Shown in pieces: positions 7,529-16,371 of a stretch of 64,000 nt of DNA. The stretch is from the NCBI GenBank assembly GCA_003533505.1, contig DQGD01000001.1, positions 107,494-171,493 of the forward strand. Reading direction: 5' to 3'. A program made the position numbers and the translations under genes. The notes beneath the pieces were generated by a model. The model was not told the DNA's origin, did no database searches, and worked only from the letters and a program-made list of their open reading frames with translations. Source of the DNA: Clostridiales bacterium. Lineage in GTDB: Bacteria; Bacillota; Clostridia; Christensenellales; Pumilibacteraceae. Position 1 is the stretch's first letter, and each line of letters starts with the position of its first letter.

Positions 7529-8746
7529 CTAGCCGCGAACGTTGTTCCACTGCGTGCTGACGTAGGCGTCGCGGTCGCCGAAGTCGCGCATCGTTCCGCA
7601 CCTGGCTATCGTAGTCGCCGAGGGAAACAGCATGTCCAGGTACATTTCTCTCCAGCCTTCCGCCGCGCCAGCGCCTATCGTCGCGTCGGCGGAATACTCG
7701 GCGTAAAGCGCGTCGTAAGCGGCGGTCACGGGGCTGATTGCGCCGGCGTACTCGCTGTTCTTCATCGCCACGTCCTTGGTGCAGACGTATTCGAGGAAGT
7801 AGTTAGCCGCCTCGGTATTCTTGGCGTACTTGGAAATCACGAAGCAGTCGAGGTAAATGTTGCCGCCCTCTTTGGGCACCGCGTACCAGATGTTACGGTT
7901 GCCGTCGTGCTCGTTTCCGTCGTCGTCCTCATAGTCGTTCATGATGTAACCGGCGTCGCACGACCACATCAGCGCGACCTCGACGTCGGTGTTACCCGAA
8001 GCCATGTTGAACTTCAAGTCCTCGCCGCCCCACAGCGCGGAATTCTGCTTCATCGCCTTCAATTCTTCTACCGCGCCCTCGATTGCGCCTTCGGTGAAGT
8101 CGCCGTAAATCGATTGCAGCTTTGCCTTATAGTCATCGCCGTAATTCGTAAAGCCGTCGGAAGCCGCGGCGAGCTCGTCGCGCTTGTTCCAGATTGCCGC
8201 GGAAGTGATTGCCTCGCGCAGCGAATCTTTGTTCGCGCTCTTGCCCTTGTATTCGTCGGTGAAGATTGCCGACCAGCTGTCGATGTGCTTGCCGGTCTTT
8301 TGATAGTCGTACATGATGCCGAAAGTGCCGTACATATAGGGCACGGAGTATTCGAGAGTCGGGTCGGAAACCTTGGCGAGCGTGACATACTCGGGCTTAA
8401 TCACCTTTTCCGCGTCCACTTTTTCCTTGTCGACTTTGAGCAGCAAGTCCTTTTTAATCAGCTGCTCGACGGCGTAGTCGGAAGGCATCAGCAAGTCGTA
8501 GTCGGCGTTGTCGCGCTCGACGGCGGTGATAATCTCCTCCACCGTGTCGAAAGTCGTGACCACCACGTCCACGCTCTTGCCCGTCTTTTCTTTGTAAAAC
8601 TCCTTGAAACCGTCGAAAATATCCTCATCGACGTACTCGCCGGGAACGTACATTTTCAGCTGTTCCTCGCGCGAGCCGCAGCCCGTGAGCATAACGCACG
8701 GCATAACCATCACCAGCGCGCACAAAAGCGCAACGATTTTTTTCAT
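7529..8746 (-). CDS. potD: Spermidine/putrescine ABC transporter substrate-binding lipoprotein
   Basis: A 405-residue periplasmic-type binding protein. The signal peptide ends in a lipobox MLTGC, with the lipidated cysteine at Cys23, so the protein is membrane-anchored outside the cell. The body has PotD-like motifs: NADYDLLMPSDYAVEQLI, YSVPYMYGTFGIMYD, and IYLDCFVISKYAKN near the C-terminus. It delivers polyamine to PotB/PotC. A strong AAAGGAG ribosome-binding site precedes the ATG. It is the fourth transporter gene after potA, potB and potC, all read leftward; mnmG follows directly. Confidence 0.93.
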   Translation of the reverse strand: MKKIVALLCALVMVMPCVMLTGCGSREEQLKMYVPGEYVDEDIFDGFKEFYKEKTGKSVDVVVTTFDTVEEIITAVERDNADYDLLMPSDYAVEQLIKKDLLLKVDKEKVDAEKVIKPEYVTLAKVSDPTLEYSVPYMYGTFGIMYDYQKTGKHIDSWSAIFTDEYKGKSANKDSLREAITSAAIWNKRDELAAASDGFTNYGDDYKAKLQSIYGDFTEGAIEGAVEELKAMKQNSALWGGEDLKFNMASGNTDVEVALMWSCDAGYIMNDYEDDDGNEHDGNRNIWYAVPKEGGNIYLDCFVISKYAKNTEAANYFLEYVCTKDVAMKNSEYAGAISPVTAAYDALYAEYSADATIGAGAAEGWREMYLDMLFPSATTIARCGTMRDFGDRDAYVSTQWNNVRG

Positions 8747-8820
8747 AGCTTTTTCTCCTTGTACTAAAATTTTCGCTAATGTAGCGCGATTTCTCTCGCT
8801 ACCGCGTTTTTTCGATTTTC

Positions 8821-9633
8821 TTAGCCTTGTTTCTTAGCCTTGCTCTTTTTCACTATATTGACGATAATCAGCACGGCGAGCACGGACACGAACAGTATCG
8901 TCGACAGCGCGCGGATTGCAGGGTCGAGGTTTCGCCTCAGACTTGCGTAGACATAGGTCGACACGGTATTCACGCCGTTGGTGCCCTTGTTGAGGTTGGT
9001 GACGACGAAATCGTCGAGCGACAGCGTGAACGCGAGCGCAAAGCCCGAAATCATGCCGCCCACGAGCTGGGGAACGATTACCGTAAACAGCGTGCGCATC
9101 GGTCCCGCGCCGAGGTCGAGCCCGGCTTCGTAAAGATTGGGGTTGAGCTGCGCCAGCCTGGGACTTACGGTGAGTATGACGTAGGGAGTGGTCATTACGG
9201 TGTGCGCGACTATCAGCCAGCCCACGCCGCGCTGAAGCGGAAGCTTCAATACGTCGCGGAGGAATATCGACAAGAGGAAGAAACCTACCGCCGTGACGAT
9301 TTCGGCGTTTACCACCGTTATCTGCGAAACGAAGTTGACGGCTTTTTTGCCGCGCTTCATATAATACAGCCCCACCGAAGTGAGCGTGCCGATTACTGTC
9401 GCGAGCAGCGCGGAAACAAGCCCGATTATCAGCGTGTTTATCGTCGCCGACATCAGCTGTTTGTTGGTGAACAGCCGCGCGTACAGCGAGAACGTGAACG
9501 TGCCGAAGCTGTTGCCGATATTCTTCTCGGACGAGAACGAATACACGATAATCAGCGCGATAGGCATGTAGATTACGACGAGCACCAGAATAAGGAATAT
9601 CCAGCGGAGCGCCAGAGAGAGTTTTTTGTTCAT
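8821..9633 (-). CDS. potC: Spermidine/putrescine ABC transporter permease PotC
   Basis: A 270-residue inner-membrane permease with six predicted transmembrane segments. The cytoplasmic EAA loop is visible as YEAGLDLGAGPMRTLFTVIV (about residues 167-186), which docks onto PotA. LSLDDFVVTNLNKGTNGVNT near the C-terminus is typical of PotC. The start overlaps the end of potB by 4 bp (ATGA), indicating translational coupling. A 74-bp gap separates it from potD. Confidence 0.94.
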   Translation of the reverse strand: MNKKLSLALRWIFLILVLVVIYMPIALIIVYSFSSEKNIGNSFGTFTFSLYARLFTNKQLMSATINTLIIGLVSALLATVIGTLTSVGLYYMKRGKKAVNFVSQITVVNAEIVTAVGFFLLSIFLRDVLKLPLQRGVGWLIVAHTVMTTPYVILTVSPRLAQLNPNLYEAGLDLGAGPMRTLFTVIVPQLVGGMISGFALAFTLSLDDFVVTNLNKGTNGVNTVSTYVYASLRRNLDPAIRALSTILFVSVLAVLIIVNIVKKSKAKKQG

Positions 9634-10445
9634 TGCGCTTCCCCTCCTTTCGCGCCGGGTTTAGCCTTGGGCGTGCGGCGCGTCGCGATACCGCTGATAA
9701 ACATCGACAGGAACACGAGAAGCAACAGCACGAACGACAGCGCGGAGCCCACTCCCCATGTGCTGGTGGTGGTAAACAGCCCGTTGATTTTGCCGCCGAT
9801 AACGTTCGAAGTGGCGTTGCCCATCATGCCGGTGATTGCGTAAGCGCTGAACACGGGCATGAAAACCATGGTGATGCCGCTGACTATGCCGCCCGAGGAC
9901 AGCGGAAGCGTTACCTTGACGAAAGTGACGAAGCCGTTGCCGCCGAGGTCTGCGCTCGCTTCGGCATAGCTTTTATCCATGTCGGTGAGCACCGTGTAGA
10001 TGGGCAGCAGCATGAACGGGAAAAAGTCGTACACCATGCCGAATATCATCGAAAAGAAGCCGTTGCTTATTCCGAAAAGGTACAGAAGCGATTTCAGCGC
10101 GATTACTCTCAGCACGAAGTTCATCCACATAGGGATTATGAACAGCAGCGCGAGCACTGCGTAGCGGTTGAACGGCGCGCTCGCCAGAATCATTGCCGTG
10201 GGATAGGCAACGACGAGGCAGATGACCGTCGTCAGCGCGGCTATGCCTATAGTTTTGAGTAGCAGCATAAGGTTGCCGCTGCCGGGCGAAAACACCTCGG
10301 CGAAATTGGCGAAAGTAAAGCTGCCGTCCGCTCCGATGAACGCGTAAACGAGCACCAGAATAAGCGGAAAAACCACGAATATCGCGCAGATTACCACATA
10401 GGGAAGCGCGAAAAACGCCGGACGGAAGCTATGCGTTTTCTTCAT
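9630..10445 (-). CDS. potB: Spermidine/putrescine ABC transporter permease PotB
   Basis: A 271-residue permease, the partner of PotC, with six hydrophobic segments starting at [20 protein letters not shown]. The EAA loop [20 protein letters not shown] contacts PotA. The start lies 17 bp inside the end of potA and the stop overlaps potC, so the three genes are translated as a unit. Confidence 0.94.
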   Translation of the reverse strand: MKKTHSFRPAFFALPYVVICAIFVVFPLILVLVYAFIGADGSFTFANFAEVFSPGSGNLMLLLKTIGIAALTTVICLVVAYPTAMILASAPFNRYAVLALLFIIPMWMNFVLRVIALKSLLYLFGISNGFFSMIFGMVYDFFPFMLLPIYTVLTDMDKSYAEASADLGGNGFVTFVKVTLPLSSGGIVSGITMVFMPVFSAYAITGMMGNATSNVIGGKINGLFTTTSTWGVGSALSFVLLLLVFLSMFISGIATRRTPKAKPGAKGGEAQ

Positions 10446-11973
10446 TCTCGTTCTCCTCCGCAGCGTTTTCCTCGTCGGATTTTTCCTCGTCGCTCTCTTC
10501 CGTGACGGGCTCGACGGTTATCTTCGAGGAGTCCACCTTCACGCCCACGCGGTCGTCCATATCCCATTCGTCGGCGGTGTCGGTGTAAAAGTCCTCGTCG
10601 GTGTCGGTGTAGACCTGCACCTGATAGTAGGTGCCCTTGTAAAGCGTCTGCGTGACGTTGGCGCCCACGGTGCCGTCGTCCTCGTCGTCGAGAAGCTCCA
10701 CCGCGTCGAACGGCACTGTGACCTTGACGGGCGTGCCCTTTTCGAGGTTATCCTTGTTGTCGAACTCGAACGTACCGCCGCAGAAGTCGACGGTGTTCTC
10801 GCCGCTGATTTCGCCGCGGAATTCGTTCACGGTGCGGCGTTTCTTCATGATGTGTATGCCGTCGGGCTTGATGCCGAGCCGTACTTTTTGCCCGGGCTTT
10901 GCCTCGGACGTGGACTGCACGGTGAACTCGTAGCCGTTGGACTCGATTTCCATTTCGTACCAGGTGCCCTTGAACACGGCGGAGAGCACCGTACCCTCGA
11001 GCTGACCTTTCTCCGAGCCCTCGGGGTAAATCTTGATGTCCTCGGGGCGCACCACGAGGTCGACGGGCTCGTTTTTGTCGAAGCCCTTGTCCTCGCACTC
11101 GAAGCCCGTGCCGAGGAACTTGACGAGCTTGTCCTTGACCATTATGCCGGAGAGAATGTTGCTCTCGCCTATAAAGTCGGCGACGAAAGCGTTTGCCGGC
11201 TCGTCGTAAATCTTCTTGGGCGCGCCGATTTGCTGGATTTCACCGTCGCTCATGACGACTACCGCGTCGGACATGGTGAGCGCTTCTTCCTGGTCGTGGG
11301 TGACGTACACGAAAGTTATCCCGAGCTCGCGGTGCATTTTCATCAGCTCGACCTGCATTTCCTTGCGCATTTTGAGGTCGAGCGCGCCCAGCGGCTCGTC
11401 GAGGAGCAGCACCTGCGGCTCGCACACGAGCGCGCGCGCAATCGCCACGCGCTGCTGCTGACCGCCCGACAGCGAGTTTACGTCGCGGTGCCCGTAGTCC
11501 TCGAGCCCCACCATTTTAAGCGCGTTGTTCACTTTTTCCTCGATTTCGGCTTTGGTGAATTTGCGCGTTTTTCTTATCTCTTTGCCGTCCTTGCCAAGGG
11601 CGGGCTTGCCGCTCTTGTCGAGCGCCGCGCCGTCGTCCACGCGCTTTAATTTCAGTCCGAACGCGACGTTTTTGAAGACGTTGAGGTGCGGAAAAAGCGC
11701 GTACTTCTGGAACACGGTGTTGACGGGGCGCTTGTAGGGCGGCATGTCGGTCACGTCATGACCGCCGATGTAAATTCTGCCCGACGTGGGCGTCATAAAC
11801 CCGGCAATCATGCGCAGCAGCGTGGTTTTACCGCAGCCGCTGGGTCCCAAAAGCGTCAGAAACTGTCCTTTCCTTATCGACAGGTTAAGGTCGTCGATGA
11901 CCGTCACGTCGTCGAAAACCTTGGTTACGTTCTTGACCTCGATAATCTTTTCGATTTTCTCTTTTTCTTTCAT
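10429..11973 (-). CDS. potA: Spermidine/putrescine ABC transporter ATPase PotA, extended form
   Basis: A 514-residue ATPase that powers PotBC. Walker [10 protein letters not shown] is at residues 43-51, the signature LSGGQQQR at 168-175 and Walker B VLLLDEP at about 188-194. Two features differ from the usual 350-380-residue PotA. About 30 charged residues are inserted near 111-140, just before the helical-domain segment leading to the signature. The C-terminus also carries a second TOBE-like repeat and ends in an Asp/Glu/Asn-rich tail of about 40 residues. The order potA-potB-potC-potD matches the classical operon. Related CysA/UgpC-type ATPases are excluded by context. Confidence 0.93.
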   Translation of the reverse strand: MKEKEKIEKIIEVKNVTKVFDDVTVIDDLNLSIRKGQFLTLLGPSGCGKTTLLRMIAGFMTPTSGRIYIGGHDVTDMPPYKRPVNTVFQKYALFPHLNVFKNVAFGLKLKRVDDGAALDKSGKPALGKDGKEIRKTRKFTKAEIEEKVNNALKMVGLEDYGHRDVNSLSGGQQQRVAIARALVCEPQVLLLDEPLGALDLKMRKEMQVELMKMHRELGITFVYVTHDQEEALTMSDAVVVMSDGEIQQIGAPKKIYDEPANAFVADFIGESNILSGIMVKDKLVKFLGTGFECEDKGFDKNEPVDLVVRPEDIKIYPEGSEKGQLEGTVLSAVFKGTWYEMEIESNGYEFTVQSTSEAKPGQKVRLGIKPDGIHIMKKRRTVNEFRGEISGENTVDFCGGTFEFDNKDNLEKGTPVKVTVPFDAVELLDDEDDGTVGANVTQTLYKGTYYQVQVYTDTDEDFYTDTADEWDMDDRVGVKVDSSKITVEPVTEESDEEKSDEENAAEENENEENA

Positions 11974-11991
11974 CTTCTGTCGATTCCTCTA

Positions 11992-12525
11992 TCAAAAATT
12001 GGGCGGACAGGACAGCCATATCACAACGGCTTCCGTTTTGCCTGCGTTCTCTATGTAATGCGTTTTCGCGGCGCGGTAGTAAAAGCTCTCGCCTGCCGAA
12101 GCGTCCGAGGCGCGTTTGCCGACGTGCACTCTTATTCTGCCCTTTAACACATAGCCGAATTCCTCGCCCTCGTGCGGCATGTCGTGTTCGGTTTCCGCCC
12201 CCGGGTCGAGCTCCAGCCGTATCGGCTCCATCTCGTTCTTCTGCGCGGTGGGCACCAGCCAGATAACCTTATAGCCCTCGCTCTCCTTGACGAAATAGTC
12301 GTTCTCGCCGTACACCAGACTTTCGTCCTCGTCGTCCGCGAAAAAGTCCGCAAGCGACGTGCCCAGCGAGGTCAGTATATCCCTGAGCGTCGCTATCGAC
12401 GGACTGGTAAGGTCGTTTTCGAGCTGGGAAATATATCCTTTCGTCAGCTCGCACCTGTCGCCCAGCTCCTCCTGCGTGAGCCCGTTTTTCAGCCTGAGCT
12501 CTTTGATTTTACAGCCGATTTCCAT
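11992..12525 (-). CDS. XRE-cupin transcriptional regulator of the polyamine operon
   Basis: A 177-residue regulator with an N-terminal XRE helix-turn-helix (residues about 6-60, with LTQEELGDRCELTKGYISQL) and a C-terminal cupin_2 sensor domain (PHEGEEFGYVLKGRIRVHVG). This PuuR/PotR architecture is common just upstream of potABCD in Firmicutes, where it is presumed to respond to polyamines. It is 18 bp upstream of potA on the same strand, so it is probably cotranscribed and controls the operon. The ligand is inferred from context only. Confidence 0.88.
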   Translation of the reverse strand: MEIGCKIKELRLKNGLTQEELGDRCELTKGYISQLENDLTSPSIATLRDILTSLGTSLADFFADDEDESLVYGENDYFVKESEGYKVIWLVPTAQKNEMEPIRLELDPGAETEHDMPHEGEEFGYVLKGRIRVHVGKRASDASAGESFYYRAAKTHYIENAGKTEAVVIWLSCPPNF

Positions 12526-12625
12526 AAGCCGTTTTCTCCTTTGTCCGCGATTAGTATAACTTTACTCCGCGTTTACAAGGTCTTAGTATAATAAACTTCG
12601 GGTTTATTTTTGCTAAACCTCGACT

Positions 12626-12654
12626 AGTGTAAATGTTTCTGCGGTTATTGTCAA
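12626..12654 (-). promoter_or_regulatory. Promoter of the XRE-cupin/pot operon
   Basis: On the minus strand, a perfect TTGACA (12649-12654) and TACACT (12626-12631) with a 17-bp spacer, giving a leader of roughly 95 nt. A second TATACT box nearer the gene is an alternative. Confidence 0.6.
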
Positions 12655-12755
12655 TCGTTTTGACGCGGTTTTTCGGGAAAATTCGCAATTTTTTGTGTAG
12701 CGGCGGCAAACGGGAGGGCGAAAACGTGATTTTTTCGGGTAAGCCGTCAAAAAAG

Positions 12756-12784
12756 TTGTCTTGACGAAAAAAATATGCTAGAAT
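12756..12784 (+). promoter_or_regulatory. Promoter of divIC-ppx
   Basis: TTGTCT (12756-12761) and TAGAAT (12779-12784) with a 17-bp spacer; TGC directly before the -10 makes it an extended -10 promoter. Confidence 0.6.
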
Positions 12785-12835
12785 ACTCGGTAGCCGCGGA
12801 GCGCCGAAAGGCTTTGCCGCGAAACGGAGAACGAC

Positions 12836-13114
12836 ATGGAAAAGAACAAGATAGTAAGAATAATAACGGTGTCGGCGGTGATTTTCATCGTCCTTCTGTT
12901 GATTGCGCTCGTCATGAATCTCGTCACGCTGACGAGGCTGAACAACCGCAAGGCTGAGCTCGAGAGCAAGCTGACGGAAATCCGCGAGCAAATCGAGGCG
13001 AACAACGCCGAAATCGACTATATTTCGTCCGACGAGTACATCGACGCTTACGCGCGCGAGTACCTGAACATGAAGGGCAAGGACGAAGAAGCCTTTACGG
13101 GTAAAGAAAAGTAA
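12836..13114 (+). CDS. Septum formation initiator DivIC/FtsL family protein
   Basis: A 92-residue bitopic membrane protein. One transmembrane helix at about residues 8-28 (IITVSAVIFIVLLLIALVMN) is followed by a coiled coil (LNNRKAELESKLTEIREQIE) and a short extracytoplasmic DEYIDAYAREYLNMKG motif typical of FtsB/DivIC. These proteins form the FtsQLB/DivIB-FtsL-DivIC complex that activates septal wall synthesis. The stop overlaps the start of the ppx gene (TAATG). In Bacillus divIC follows yabP-yabQ; here those genes lie 6 kb away. Confidence 0.85.
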   Translation: MEKNKIVRIITVSAVIFIVLLLIALVMNLVTLTRLNNRKAELESKLTEIREQIEANNAEIDYISSDEYIDAYAREYLNMKGKDEEAFTGKEK

Positions 13115-13983
13115 TGGACGCGGTAATAGACGTGGGCAGTAATTCCGTGCGGCTTATGCTGGACCGCGGAATGAAGGTCAATCAAAAGCAGATAAACACC
13201 ACCTGTCTTGCCGAGGGGCTGGCGAACACCGGGCGGCTCGGCGGCGAGGCTATGGAGCGGACGAAAGCCGCGATAGCCGACTTCGTGCGCGCGGCTCGGC
13301 TCGAAAAAGCGGACAATATCTATATTTTCGCGACCGAAGCGGTGCGCTCGGCACAAAACGGCGAGGAGTTTCGCCGCGACGTGGAAAACGCCGTTGCCCT
13401 GCCCGTGCGCGTGATTTCGGGCGACAGCGAGGCTAAGCTCGGGCTTTTGGGCGCAATCGACGGCAATCACGGCGAGATAACCGTCGTGGACATCGGCGGC
13501 GCAAGCGTGGAAGTCGTGCGCGGCGACCGCAAAAAGCTTACTTACGCGCGCTCGCTGCCGCTGGGCGTAGTCAGGCTTCGCGACCTGACGGGCGACAGGC
13601 GCGAGGACATAGAAAAATACGTCGAAAGTCACGTCGCCGACTTCGGCTTCGTGAGTGGATTCGAGGGCGTGGCAATCGGCGGCACAGCCACCACTCTCGC
13701 CGCGATGGATTTGCGGCAGACGCGCTATGACGCCTCCGCCGTCCACGGACACGTTCTGTCGGTGCGAGCAATCGACAACCTCGTCGAGGAAATATTTGCC
13801 TCGACCGACCGCCGACGGGACTTTCCCGTGCTGTCGGAGCGTCGAGCAAAAGTAATCGGACACGGCGCGATAATGTTGCGCGCGCTCGTCGAGTACCTGG
13901 GGCTGGAGGACGGCGTGACGGTGTCCGAGCACGACAATATCGAGGGGCTGCTCTACTGCGTGCGGAACGGCATTGAAATTTAA
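13114..13983 (+). CDS. Exopolyphosphatase / guanosine pentaphosphatase (Ppx/GppA) family
   Basis: A 289-residue protein of the actin-like ASKHA fold. The first phosphate loop VIDVGSNSVRLML is at residues 4-16, the second VVDIGGASVEVV at about 128-139, and AIGGTATTLAAM follows. Ppx/GppA enzymes hydrolyse polyphosphate or pppGpp. This is the short form with only the catalytic domains and no HD-like C-terminal domain. It is translationally coupled to the DivIC-type gene upstream, an arrangement also seen in other clostridia. Substrate choice cannot be told from sequence. Confidence 0.9.
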   Translation: MDAVIDVGSNSVRLMLDRGMKVNQKQINTTCLAEGLANTGRLGGEAMERTKAAIADFVRAARLEKADNIYIFATEAVRSAQNGEEFRRDVENAVALPVRVISGDSEAKLGLLGAIDGNHGEITVVDIGGASVEVVRGDRKKLTYARSLPLGVVRLRDLTGDRREDIEKYVESHVADFGFVSGFEGVAIGGTATTLAAMDLRQTRYDASAVHGHVLSVRAIDNLVEEIFASTDRRRDFPVLSERRAKVIGHGAIMLRALVEYLGLEDGVTVSEHDNIEGLLYCVRNGIEI

Positions 13984-14001
13984 CGAAACGCTTTGACAAA
14001 A

Positions 14002-14027
14002 GACCTCGCTGCGGCGAGGCTTTTTCT
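14002..14027 (+). terminator. Terminator of divIC-ppx
   Basis: A perfect stem CCTCGC / GCGAGG with a 4-base loop is followed by CTTTTTCTTTT, 20 bp after the ppx stop. Confidence 0.85.
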
Positions 14028-14053
14028 TTTCCCGAAATTTGGAAACGCGGCGA

Positions 14054-14083
14054 TTGCATAAAGGCAGGCGGCTTGCAGATAAT
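14054..14083 (+). promoter_or_regulatory. Promoter of the Lys/Ala-rich peptide gene
   Basis: TTGCAT (14054-14059) and GATAAT (14078-14083), spacer 18 bp. A leader of about 80 nt follows, with a small hairpin ACAAGC/GCTTGT. Confidence 0.5.
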
Positions 14084-14170
14084 AAAAACAAGCAAGGGAG
14101 CTTGTCGCCTTTCATTCTGCGGATAGCGAGAAGTAACCTCGCTAATCCACGGAAAAAGGAGATGAAAGCA

Positions 14171-14263
14171 ATGGCAACCACGAAAACCAACGGCACGAAA
14201 AGCGTCAAGTCTTCGGCGAAGAAGACTGCGGCGAAAGCCAAGACCGCCAAAAGCTGCAAGTAA
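14171..14263 (+). CDS. Lys/Ala-rich 30-residue basic peptide
   Basis: A 30-residue peptide beginning MATTKTNGTKSV and continuing with the histone H1-like pattern AKKTAAKAKTAK, ending in SCK. About ten of the 30 residues are lysine and there are no acidic residues, so it is strongly basic and probably binds nucleic acid. The start is set by a perfect AAAGGAG ribosome-binding site 9 bases upstream (14155-14161); an in-frame ATG at 14162 overlaps that site and is less likely. It has its own promoter and a strong terminator, which supports a real, separately controlled gene. Similarity to short H1-like tails such as Hc1 is compositional only. Function unknown. Confidence 0.72.
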   Translation: MATTKTNGTKSVKSSAKKTAAKAKTAKSCK

Positions 14264-14340
14264 GCTTCGGGCAGAAAAAAACGCGGCGTTGCTGCCGCCG
14301 TTTAACGACGACGGCATTACTTAAAACAGGCTCGCCGAAA

Positions 14341-14384
14341 AACGAAAAACGCTCCGTAAAAGCATTTACGAAGCGTTTTTCGTT
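14341..14384. terminator. Bidirectional terminator between the peptide gene and the InlB-repeat lipoprotein gene
   Basis: A long stem of about 19 bp (AACGAAAAACGCT... / ...AGCGTTTTTCGTT) with one mismatch and a 4-base loop. A-tracts and T-tracts on both sides suit both converging genes. Confidence 0.88.
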
Positions 14385-14407
14385 ATTCAGAATTTATTTA
14401 AGCCGGA

Positions 14408-16183
14408 CTAAGCCGCGGTTTCGATTTTCTCCCAACGCGCGTAAAGCGTGGAATTGTACTGAACGTTTTCGGTATTTTTGTTGCCGTTGCCGTATTTTGC
14501 CCAGAAAGCCCAATCTAAAGTCAGGCTGAGGTTATTGCCCTCGCTGACTTTTATGAACGGACCCGTACCTAAATCGGAACTTAAATACCAGCCTGAAAAT
14601 TTATAGCCGTCGTTAGGCGTAGCCGTAATCGTCATCGTTTCGCCGAAGTAACACATTGCGGTTTCGATTCTCGCGGCGTTACTGGGTGAGCCGCCGCCTT
14701 TATTGAAACTCAAAGAACCCGCCGCGGTATTGGTATTTTTAAGATACCAGAAGTAATATCCGAGTTCCCATCTTGCGTACACGGTGATGTCGCTGCCGAG
14801 TTCGCCTCTTCTGAATTTGCCGTCTTCGTCGGTGAACTTATCGGCGTGCTCGTCGGTGCCGTAGTACCAGCCGCGGAAATAATAGCCGTAACGCGTGGGC
14901 GCCGGCAGTTGTCCGTACTCTTCGTAATCGAAACTCATCGTGAGTTTGTGAACCCTGTTGCCGTCCTTATCGGTTATTTCGCCGTCGTTGTCTATCATCG
15001 TGACCGTGTAAACGTCGGGTTCCATAATCGCGCGGACGGTAAACTTTCCGTCCTTCACCATATCGGGATCGAGGATCGTTTCGGAATTGACCGCGATATA
15101 ATATTTGCCGTATTCGCTCTCGGAGTGCAGATACTCCCAGCCTGTGATCGTGTAATGATCGGGTTTAATATCCGAGGGACACGGAATCGGCTCGTAAGTC
15201 TTGCACTTGACCGTTCTTAAAACGCTCTCGTCGAGCGAAGAAACGAACGTTACGTCGACGAACGCCTTTCTGTAGATATTCATTCTGTATGTTTCGCCCA
15301 CTTTGCCCTCGGTCGAAACGGTGTATATAAATACTCTGTTGAACCCGTAACCAAGGTTTTCGGCGGTCTTATTCACGATTTCATTGTCGTCGCGGTCAAT
15401 AAGTTTCCACGTCCAGCCGTCCTTTATATGTACTTTGCCGGTAAAGTCGAACGAGGTCACGTCGGTATCGACGTAAATATCGACGGTTTCGTCGTCGGGG
15501 TCGAAGTCGGTCGAGCCGTCGATTCCGGTTATCGGCATTTCGATCGCCACGCTCCACTTTGCGTACAGCGTGAAACTCTTTCTCACAAGCGCGTTTTTAT
15601 CGTAGCGTCCCTTAAGTTCGGGAGTCGTGTACCAACCGGCGAACCAGTAACCGTCTTTTTTCGGTGCCTCGGGCATCGTGAGTTTTTCTCCGAAAGTCGC
15701 GGCTACGTCCGCTATTTCGCCGCCGCCGTTCGTGACGAACTTGACCGAATACGAGCGGGCTTTCAGTACCGATTCTTTGAGATAAGTAACGCCGCCCGCG
15801 CTGATCTTGTTATCCTTTATCGCGGCGGTTTCGGAGTCGATCCCGTTCGACATCGTTATGGTTTCGCCGTTTATCGAATAAGTGCCGGTGTAACCGCCGT
15901 ACACTTCGAACGTGCCGTCGGCTTTGAGAGTCATGTAATACTTCTCGTCCACGAACTCGCCGTTTTCGTCCACGGCGTAATAAGTGCCGGTATGATCGAC
16001 GACTTCAGGCGTTTCGACCGTCGTGCCGCCGTTATTGCCGCCGTTATTGCCGCCGTCGCCCGTGCCGCCGTTACCGCCGTTATCGCCGCCGTCGGGCGTT
16101 TCGACCTCGCCGCAGGCAAACGCCGCAAACGCCGTAACCAGCGCAAGCAAAATCGCGAGCATTTTCTTGGCTTTCACTTTCAT
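14408..16183 (-). CDS. InlB B-repeat surface lipoprotein
   Basis: A 591-residue secreted lipoprotein. The signal peptide ends in AFAC with Cys24 as the lipidated residue, followed by a Gly/Asn/Asp linker (about residues 33-54). Several InlB B-type (Flg_new/Listeria-Bacteroides) repeats follow: about residues 145-212, 315-385, 390-475 and 495-588, each ending in a GWY...LYAKW or VYARWE type signature. These beta-grasp modules occur in surface proteins of Gram-positive bacteria and mediate binding or spacing; no catalytic domain is visible. AAAAGGAG precedes the ATG. Monocistronic. The ligand is unknown. Confidence 0.82.
   Translation of the reverse strand: MKVKAKKMLAILLALVTAFAAFACGEVETPDGGDNGGNGGTGDGGNNGGNNGGTTVETPEVVDHTGTYYAVDENGEFVDEKYYMTLKADGTFEVYGGYTGTYSINGETITMSNGIDSETAAIKDNKISAGGVTYLKESVLKARSYSVKFVTNGGGEIADVAATFGEKLTMPEAPKKDGYWFAGWYTTPELKGRYDKNALVRKSFTLYAKWSVAIEMPITGIDGSTDFDPDDETVDIYVDTDVTSFDFTGKVHIKDGWTWKLIDRDDNEIVNKTAENLGYGFNRVFIYTVSTEGKVGETYRMNIYRKAFVDVTFVSSLDESVLRTVKCKTYEPIPCPSDIKPDHYTITGWEYLHSESEYGKYYIAVNSETILDPDMVKDGKFTVRAIMEPDVYTVTMIDNDGEITDKDGNRVHKLTMSFDYEEYGQLPAPTRYGYYFRGWYYGTDEHADKFTDEDGKFRRGELGSDITVYARWELGYYFWYLKNTNTAAGSLSFNKGGGSPSNAARIETAMCYFGETMTITATPNDGYKFSGWYLSSDLGTGPFIKVSEGNNLSLTLDWAFWAKYGNGNKNTENVQYNSTLYARWEKIETAA
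16018..16095. repeat. Low-complexity GGN/GNN codon repeat
   Basis: A run of imperfect 9- to 12-bp units (CCGCCGTTATTG type on the + strand) encodes the Gly/Asn-rich linker behind the lipidated cysteine. Such tracts can change length by slippage. Confidence 0.7.
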
Positions 16184-16321
16184 TGCATATTCTCCTTTTG
16201 GATATTATTCAGATAACTATTATAGTGAACGAACCGCCAACGAAGCGTGAATATCGGGGCTTTGAGCAAAAATATCCGAATAAATATTTATGCCGCGATT
16301 TTCCTCGCCGCGACGGCAAAC

Positions 16322-16355
16322 AAAAAGCCGAAGCGTTTTTGCTTCGGCTTTTTTT
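16322..16355. terminator. Terminator of tex
   Basis: A perfect 13-bp stem (AAAAAGCCGAAGC / GCTTCGGCTTTTT) with a 6-base loop, located 17 bp beyond the tex stop codon. It is symmetric and could also act on the other strand. Confidence 0.88.
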
Positions 16356-16371
16356 GCTGTTTTACCCGTTA

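Larger units (their letters stand above)
12526..12835. other. Divergent regulatory region between the XRE-cupin gene and divIC
   Basis: 310 bp with no supported gene. It holds the leftward promoter of the pot operon and the rightward promoter of divIC, described separately. Between 12560 and 12630 there are several T/A-rich stretches with further TATACT-like boxes, and a CTAG palindrome lies within the leftward promoter. Confidence 0.6.

Noticed and set aside
7157..8767. 536-codon + strand open frame over mnmG and potD
   Set aside because: It spans two real minus-strand genes and has Val/Arg/His shadow composition with no domain.
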